This document shows, piece after piece, positions 53,692 to 64,000 of a DNA stretch of 64,000 nucleotides; position 1 is the first letter of the stretch; the number at the start of each line of letters is the position of its first letter. Source of the DNA: Seriola aureovittata (Eukaryota; Chordata; Actinopteri; Carangiformes; Carangidae); the NCBI RefSeq assembly GCF_021018895.1, contig NC_079372.1, forward strand, positions 18,771,237 to 18,835,236, written 5' to 3'. The position numbers were made by a program, and so were the translations under genes. The notes under the pieces are model-generated. The model was not told the DNA's origin and made no database searches. It was given only the letters and a program-made list of their open reading frames with translations.

Positions 53692-54867
53692 TAATGAATT
53701 CAGGGAGCAGCTTGTCTGCACAGAGATCGGACACTGTAGGCGGTGGACGGGGTCGGGCAGTGGCTGCATCCACCTTGCTGCCTTTCAGACTCTCAAGTAA
53801 AGGTTGAAGTCGTGACGTTGGGTAGCTTCGGATGAGGTCTTCATCCTTTTTATGCTATCCTTCATGAGATTTTTTTAAATCTGAAATTGACGTGACATAA
53901 TAACAGAGCAACATTTTTAAAAAGAAAAGAGAACTCTAGTATTTCCTGCCTGCATTCAACCGTTTTTAATGACTACATCCACAAGAATCAAGCCAGCAAA
54001 AAAAAAAGAAAAAGAAATACAGAAGTTTAGTGAGAGCTGGAGTCCATGAAAGACAGCTAGAAAACCAGAAACCAACAGCATGTGGCAGTGATTGTGTTTT
54101 CCCTAAGGGGGAAGTGATAATAAATACCTCATGTTAAAGCAATAAGAACAGCAGAGAGATACAGTGCACTTTGGGAGACGTCCATGAAGTCTCTGGCTGG
54201 ACTGCGGCGGAGCAGAGGGCAGCCGCACATGCAGAACTCACAAACCCTCCACTCGGTACCCCGAGGGAAAGCCCACTCACGCTCTGATCTGTTGAGTGGC
54301 AGCACTTTTAGATTGCTAGTGACTGGAGGGATCAGACTGAATTTGCTGATCGTTGGGGAAAAATGGTGAAATGCGCCATGTGTGTTGATTTAATAGGATC
54401 CCTCGGGGGGTCTGTACTTCACGCTTTACCCCATTTATGAGCCTCGGGTCTAGGGGGTATTGCTGCCCAGCCACTAGCAGATTTGTGTTTGTGTGTGTGA
54501 CAGTGTTCAGGTCCAGGTGTGTACACACTCCTCCTGCAGACATCTGTCTCATGTATGGATTCAGACTGGCCTGTTAGGGGAGTCTTAGCTGCTAACTGGC
54601 ACTTCATCAGAGCCTGGATTATGTGATTAAGGATGTGTGATAGGAGAATTGATTGGGAGGCCACCATGGCAGATGTCTTACGAATTCATGCTGTTGAACT
54701 AGGGGCTGCCAGGCTAAAGGGGTTGGCCTCTGGATGTGTGGAGCATGGTAAGCTGTCTAATGGTGTTTACATGGCTCTCTCTGGTACAAATTTGCATCTG
54801 ATATCTACACACAGCATCGTCTCGTTGTGAAAATTGTGTTTACTATCCACCGATTTTCCTGTCATGT

Positions 54868-54960
54868 AGAGTGCCCTCGGAAAGTCGTAAACGCCTTCAC
54901 TTTTTTCATATTTTGCTCTGTTGTAGACAAAATGTGAAAAAGGTTTTGATGAAACAAACT
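54868..54960 (+). mobile_element. Possible Tc1-like transposon end, degraded
   Basis: GAGTGCCCTCGGAAAGTCGT followed by CACTTTTTTCATATTTTGCT and GTTGTAGACAAAATG resembles the ends of teleost Tc1-type elements (AGTGCCTTGCAAAAGTATTC). No partner end or transposase was seen. Confidence 0.45.
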
Positions 54961-55119
54961 CAAATCATAATCACTGAGCAGCTTTCTCAGTTTGTTCAGT
55001 TGTCATGGAGATGGATCCGTTGACAGTTGCTGTTGCTGTTATGATTTCACACTTTGTCCTCAAAGTGATAGCTCACAAGCTAAGCGTGAAAGATCATTCT
55101 TGATCTTGGAAGTGGTGGT

Positions 55120-55610
55120 TAGAACAATCTTTATCAGCAGAGATTAGTGTGTTAGCATATGCTAACATTTGTGCTTAATACTAAGGCAAGGAGACGGATG
55201 GGAGTGTCATTCTTTTTGCAGACAAAAGTGTTTGACAAGTGAAGTTTTTGACTTGACAGCGGTAGATGGAAAATAACAGGATTACCGAAGTTGTGACGGT
55301 TCATCCCAAGCAGAACATGAATGTCTGTGCAAAGTCTAATGGAGTTGTTGAGACATTCCCTTCAAAGCAGAAAAGCACAGCATCATGATGGCATTAGAGG
55401 AAACGTCAGGGCATCACTGAAGTCAGCAGAATACTTCTTCTGAGAACCATGAATGTCTGTACAAAATTATGTGTCAATCCATATGTTAAAGGTTAAAATA
55501 TTTCACAGAGTGAAAACTAGAGGAAGAATCTGGGGACCATGAATGTCTGTACAACACATCCAGTAGTTGAGAGAAAATTGAAATTAAAATTGTCATGTAG
55601 GACACATCAG
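55120..55610 (+). mobile_element. Teleost interspersed repeat with CATGAATGTCTGTACAAA motifs
   Basis: The motif ATGAATGTCTGTRCAA occurs three times (about 55,319, 55,449 and 55,540). Each is preceded by a degraded form of CATCCTGAGGGACC, with GGTTCATCCCAAGCAGAACA at the first. The upstream part has TGTTAGCATATGCTAACATT and AGGGCATCACTGAAGTCAGC. I recognise the arrangement from other teleost genomes but do not name the family. Confidence 0.65.
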
Positions 55611-56596
55611 CTGGTTAATAGTGGAAACGTTAAAGCATTTTGATATTCTCAGAGTCTTGGGCCACATTCGTGTGTGGAAATGAATCAGAATGGACTTTTA
55701 TCTAAACACACTGAGATTGTTCAGGTCATTATAATTCGCTTGGAGTGTTCTTCTTCTCCCCCTCAGTGGTGTTTGCCAGCTAACGGAGATTGGAAAAGCG
55801 CTAGTGGAGCACTGCCAAGGGCTACAGGCACCTGCACCTGCCCGGGCTGATCTTAAAGCCCCAGAGCTGAGTTCCAAGTCTCGGCCCCAACCTCAACAGA
55901 CCCTCCAGCTTGAATTTTTATTTCTGTCGTCTTGTCTGTTTTCTCCCATTGCACACAGCAATTTGAGCTCATGCAGTAGATTAGGAATATGGGTAAAGTT
56001 ACACATGCTGGTTGGTTTGAGTGTAAACAGGAAATAAGTAAATATCAAACACAGTTCCCTCCTTACATGTGATCTCAGACACAGTTTTTCAGTTAAAATT
56101 TTCACCCTTTTTACTTTCAGATTTCTGTTTACAGTGATTTGTCATTTTGTTATTGGAAAAAACTGGTTTATTAACACATGAATTTGCCAGTCATCTCTTG
56201 ACTGCACTTTCATAATAGAAGCACGATGTTCTTTGCCCAGTTGGCTTTGAATCTTGGATGCAGATGCTGTTCTCCCACAAAAAAAAAAAAAAAAAATGTT
56301 GGCTTGACACACAGGGCTTTCAAATCGTGACTTTTGCTTTAAATGAGAGTGACTTTGTGGAGATATCGCCATCGCGCTCGATGGACGTGTATGTGGGCGT
56401 GTGAGGGACTGTAGCAATAACAGAAGAGTTTGGAGGGCGGTGGCTTTTGTTTAACACCTGTCTGACCTTTTGATTACATTTTTATTTGTAAAGCTAATAA
56501 TAAATATACCTGCTCTACTCTACCATACACGTCAGAAAGGAAAGTCTAACAGTCGTAGCAAGAGGAACTAAGGAGCTAATCCCATATATAAACATA

Positions 56597-56625
56597 TGAT
56601 AGATAGATAGATAGATAGATACTTT
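56597..56625 (+). repeat. (TAGA)n microsatellite
   Basis: About seven TAGA units followed by ACTTTATTTATTTATTTATA, a layout often seen at the 3' end of teleost LINEs. Confidence 0.85.
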
Positions 56626-59124
56626 ATTTATTTATTTATACTGTACATATGCATCTACTGCCTTCCTCTTAAATATAGACGTTTCTTTGTTATATGTTTT
56701 GTATATACATACATACATTCTAAATTTACGTAGATTTCCCTGCATGATATAAAATTAGTATTTCTGCAATTGAAAATGTATATATTTGAAAGTGAAAATA
56801 TATTGTATGTATGTTAAAGAAAAGCAAATGAATATGGCGGTGAAACTATATGTGCATTATGTGAAAGGCCCAGAATGAACTATGGCTTGCACATACAGTG
56901 CATATTTAGCTGTACAGATCGATAGATAGTCTTCTACATAGTTTATCAGGAAGAAGCTAGCAGTATTACCATAAGCTTCATCAATCTAATCACTGGATTT
57001 AGCCAGTGTTATTAAATTACAACACCTCTCATTGTGTGAATTAATTAGTTAATCCCTGGCCCATGTATCTGCAAAGACAATCACTTAATTGAAATTAGCA
57101 ATGAAGGTCAATTTTTTTTATCAAGGTAAATTTAATAGTTATTTATAATGTGATATTTAGCTGTAATAAATAACCGTACTCGCATGGCATTTTGCACCGC
57201 TTTCTTTAAGCAGCCATCTACCGCCTGAAGTCATTTGTAATTTGCCTTTGTACAAGTACTTAATACTGAAATTATGCATACGAAATCCCTGCTGAAAAAG
57301 CCACGTCTTATCAGTTAATGGAAATAAGTTTGTAGTTTCATAAAGACCATCCTCGCTTCATTTCAGAATTCAATAGACAATATACCAGTGTTGAGTTTCC
57401 AGAGAAAACTGGAAGGACAAATGGAAATTACTATCCGTTCATATATGGATGTGTGCATACAGACAAAAGACTAACTTCAGCTTGTCTTTCTTTGTGTTTT
57501 TAACTAATTTGCAGATGCTTGAAAAGCCAAATTGCTTCTTCATATTTCATACTATCATCCGGCATTTCTTCTGCAGATTATCTGCTGAAAATCAATGAAG
57601 ATATACGCAGCACTGCAGGTATTTCACCTTGTTTACAGTGCACTGTTGCCAAATTATGCCAAATTGTCATTTTCTCCTGTCTGTGATTTTACATAATGAT
57701 CAGTGGTCGGTCTTTTGCTGAGCCAGTGGAAACGCAATAGTTCGTTGGCTGAGGTCAAAATTGAGGTCATCACTTTGTGCGTTCAGGTGTAACGTTAGAT
57801 GCTTTTAAATCTAATCAAATCTGGGGTGGAACATCAGGATGCAGATGTATGGGAACAGGATTAAAGTGGGAAAGAGTTGGTGACCGGCTGGTGAACAGTA
57901 ATTTAATATGTTATCCATTAACAATTTCAGAGAAGATGCGGAAATCAATGACATCGCTGATCCTCAGGTGTTGCAAAGCAGTCGCACTGCAGTGTTAGTT
58001 GTTAATGCACTCCTTTTAGCACTCTTTGTTTTACAGAATGTAATGTTTTTAATGAGAGGGAAGAAAGGTACAATTTTAACTTTGTGACTACAACACATGC
58101 ACATATGTACAGATATAAAAACAGACAACAGGAAATTTCCTCTTTTCATTTTCCACTAGCAGTTATTGATTGAATTTTACTGGAGAAAATGAAAGTATTA
58201 CCCCAACAAATATTCATGTTACATGACTGTAGTTTCATTGTTTCAGTCTCCATCCATTCACTGATACATTTATCACTGTACTGATTGTTATTAATTTTAC
58301 AAATTTATCCATCTTATACACTTGCAGCTTAATCATTATTTAAGCGGAGACCACTCTTCAGGGCAAAAATGTGAATTTTAAAAGGAAAAATGAAAAAACT
58401 CAATGATTTGATGAAGTCATTTCATACCATATTCAACCGTTTTTGGTTTTGCTTTGCTTTATTGTACATAAAATTAAATTAAAACAGAGAAATGATAAAA
58501 AAAACATATAACTGCTCAAGTGCATGGAACAAAGAAACCCAGAAAGCTTTCACATCTCACACCAGGAGAAAAAGGAAAAATAAACAAAAAAAAGCTATTC
58601 AAGACATAGGCACAGGTGAGTTTGGCACAATAAACAAAACAACTGCAACAAAGTTAATGAACCAGTAAAGCATCTAAAAAAAAAAAAAAATACAAAAAGT
58701 TAATAATATAAATACATTATGTACATATCAGACAAAAAATATCTATATATACTTTTGTACACTCTGGTTAAAATAATGTAAAATGTAAGGGGCATTTAAA
58801 ATAAAACTTAAAATAAATTCTGAAAATATTATTTAGACAGAAAATAATACAAATAAATACAACATAACCATTGTGAAATCAGCGGTTTTGTGGATTGTAA
58901 AGTGAAACAAATGCTGAATAATTACAGTTTAGATCAGTTTCGCAACCTTTTTAGTACAAATTGTTAATTAAAACACTGTATTGGCTGTTACCCAATCAGT
59001 GCAGACAGAGTGTGTTTGTGAGCTTTTACAGTACCAGAGCAACAACTATTTGAATGTTACCTGATTTTGTGATGGAAACTCAACAAGAGTCTGCTGCTAT
59101 GCCAGTGGTTGTGTGAGGCTGCAC

Positions 59125-59360
59125 ACCTAATATCAGCATGCTAACATAGTACCAATAACAATGTTATCATGCTCATGTTTAGCACGAATAATGTTTAACA
59201 TGTTCATGATCTCAGCTTAGCATATTGGCATACCAATTTATTTATTTATTTATTTTTTATTGTTTTTATTTTATTTTTTATTATTTGAATTTAAACCAAA
59301 GTGCTGGACAAATTAAAATTACATTACAGTTCATCCTGAGAGCAGATATTGAAAAGACCC
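59125..59360 (+). mobile_element. Second, partial copy of the teleost interspersed repeat
   Basis: TCAGCATGCTAACATAGTAC, GCACGAATAATGTTTAACAT and GTTCATGATCTCAGCTTAGC, then after an AT-rich insert CAAAGTGCTGGACAAATTAA and AGTTCATCCTGAGAGC. These correspond to the upstream part of the repeat at 55,120. Confidence 0.55.
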
Positions 59361-59419
59361 ATTAAGCAAAAGCTGCAAAAGTCAGGTCCGTATCAAAGTT
59401 ACGGGAAAGTGACGTTATT

Positions 59420-59715
59420 AAAGGACCAGTAGGATTTAGTGACACCTAGTGGTGAGGTTGAAATCTGCACTCTCACAACTGAACACAAACACAAAAGACC
59501 CTTCCTTGGTTTGTCCGTTCAGGGCTACAGTAAAAACATGGTGGTGCAACATGGCGGGCTCTGTGGAAGAGGACCCGCTCCCTCTGTAGATGTGAAGGGC
59601 TCATTCTGAGCGAACGCAAACACAATTCTAAGTTTCAGGTGATTTTACACTAGTGAAAACATAATTATGAATATTATATTCCACTAATTCCTACTCATTT
59701 GTCCTTTAGCAGCAT
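59420..59715 (+). mobile_element. Teleost repeat with GACACCTAGTGGTGAGGTTG, 3' part lost
   Basis: AGGATTTAGTGACACCTAGT at the left, then TTGGTTTGTCCGTTCAGGGC, AACATGGTGGTGCAACATGG, GAGGACCCGCTCCCTCTGTA and GATGTGAAGGGCTCATTCTG, ending near AATATTATATTCCACTAATT. This order is a familiar teleost non-autonomous repeat; the mirrored right end is missing. Confidence 0.7.
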
Positions 59716-60947
59716 CGTGGAGCTATTCAATTATAAAGTCTTAAAATCAACCTCAGGTATGATAATAATAACATTAATAATGAATTCTCTTTGTGGTAGA
59801 AAGTGTCCGCTGCAATTTTTCAACATCAAAAAAAATGTGATACCTTGGTAACTGGTGTCTTACACTAATGGTGTTATTAACATTTCCCATAAACACCGTC
59901 ACTTCTGTGCCTGTTGGCATCGACTTCATCATCACTCTCTCTCTCTCTCCCTCCACTCTCCGCCTTAGCCAGAAACTTTCAAATCATTTAGTGCATCAAG
60001 AACATCTCTCTTTTGTGTTTCACACCGTAAAAGCCGTTAGATTTCCTGTCAGATCTGATGTTCACAATGCAGTGCATGTCATTATTTAAGATTTAAATGC
60101 AAATTTCACCTTTGACTTTTAATAGCAATGCCAAAGTTGAACAATTATGACCTAAAAAAAATCATGTTTGACACACACACAAAAAAAGAAACTCAGACCA
60201 TTCATCCCACTTATATTCTACTCATTTATCGAGCAATAGAAAGAACTAAATGTGTCCTTGCCTTTTTTTTTGAAGTGGCTGAGGTTGATGTGCAGCCAGA
60301 GAGAGTGACTTTAAATCCTTGTTAACACCAAAGTGCTGTGGGAGTACCAAAGAGAATGGCTGGAGGAAATATTGAATACGCGTGTTTCTTTAACTGCTAG
60401 GATTAGAGAATCACAGTGATGTCTGTGTCCTTGCCTGAGCAGTGACCATTCCCTCCCAGCACAGAATTCTGCCCGGAAACATCATCATTTCATGAATATT
60501 TGTCACCTGTTGCCCAGACGCTGTAACACTGACACCAAACTTTACATGGTCTCATAATAAATAGCTCACAATGCTTCGGCCGTCCTGTGGTGTCATCCGC
60601 CGTTATAAACAGGTCAAAGTCCGTTCTTCATTGTTTTTCGTGAAGGTGACAGCTTGAGCGATTCAGCTCGATGTCAAAATCGAGTGGTGCGGAAGGATAT
60701 TTCCACCGTTGGCCTTTTGCCCTCATAAAAAATTTATATGCCCACTGGAATCAAAGATAGATATTTCATCTCGTTTCTCCACGAGTAACCTTCTGATAAC
60801 CCCGGGGTAGGGGCGAGGAATGTGACTTGTAGCTCCTTTGAAAAATAGAAAATAAGAAGATAAATGATAAACTTTTTTTTTTCTTACAATATAACGCAGC
60901 GTGTCCTCCTGTCAGAGTTATTGACTTTTTCCTTGATGGCGATGATT

Positions 60948-64000
<3,053 letters not shown>

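Larger units (their letters stand above)
53055..60947. other. zgpat 3' UTR and intergenic region to chrna4
   Basis: No additional protein-coding gene was found. Open frames are short and unlike known families. It holds a Tc1-like end, two copies of a teleost interspersed repeat, a TAGA microsatellite and AT-rich sequence around 58,300-58,900. The 3' UTRs of zgpat (left) and chrna4 (right) must lie within it. Confidence 0.65.

Noticed and set aside
54184..54830. Open frames of 61-82 codons after zgpat
   Set aside because: No recognisable domain, no splice context, and mutually overlapping on both strands.

Overview
This window is nuclear DNA of a ray-finned (teleost) fish. The evidence is split genes with GT/AG introns, vertebrate-specific gene families, teleost-type interspersed repeats and long dinucleotide arrays. 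No bacterial, viral or organellar gene was seen. Four protein-coding genes could be rebuilt exon by exon: vstm2l (+, its first exon lies outside the window or was not found), tti1 (-, 14 coding exons, complete), zgpat (+, 6 coding exons, complete) and the last two coding exons of a neuronal nicotinic receptor alpha-4 gene, chrna4 (-, running off the right edge). The rebuilt reading frames close exactly: tti1 gives 1193 codons plus stop and zgpat 527 codons plus stop.

Layout. Bases 1 to about 14,330 are one AT-rich satellite array that continues past the left edge. It is built from units of about 36-39 bp, and part of it is arranged in a higher-order repeat of about 819 bp. Six tRNA-like modules appear to have been amplified with the array, and one SINE was inserted later. 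From 14,330 to 18,147 the DNA is ordinary non-coding sequence. Because vstm2l exon 2 begins at 18,148 and no first exon is seen upstream, the satellite may lie inside vstm2l intron 1 (inference). Vstm2l ends at 22,924 and has a long 3' untranslated region. It converges on tti1, whose stop codon is at 27,687. The 9.4-kb intron 12 of tti1 carries several palindromic MITE-like elements and a (CT)n tract of about 190 bp. Tti1 and zgpat are head to head across about 1.8 kb that probably holds both promoters. From 53,055 to 60,947 lies intergenic DNA with repeat remnants, followed by the 3' end of chrna4.

Functions. Tti1 belongs to the TELO2-TTI1-TTI2 co-chaperone complex for PI3K-like kinases. Zgpat is a nuclear CCCH/G-patch protein. 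Vstm2l is a secreted immunoglobulin-domain protein of brain. Chrna4 is a synaptic ion-channel subunit. Nothing suggests that they form one pathway; their proximity is chromosomal linkage. All four orthologues are on human chromosome 20 (from memory).

The least conventional part of the window is the satellite: its higher-order structure, a recurring 14-bp perfect palindrome and its embedded Pol III-type promoter modules. I found no convincing new protein system.
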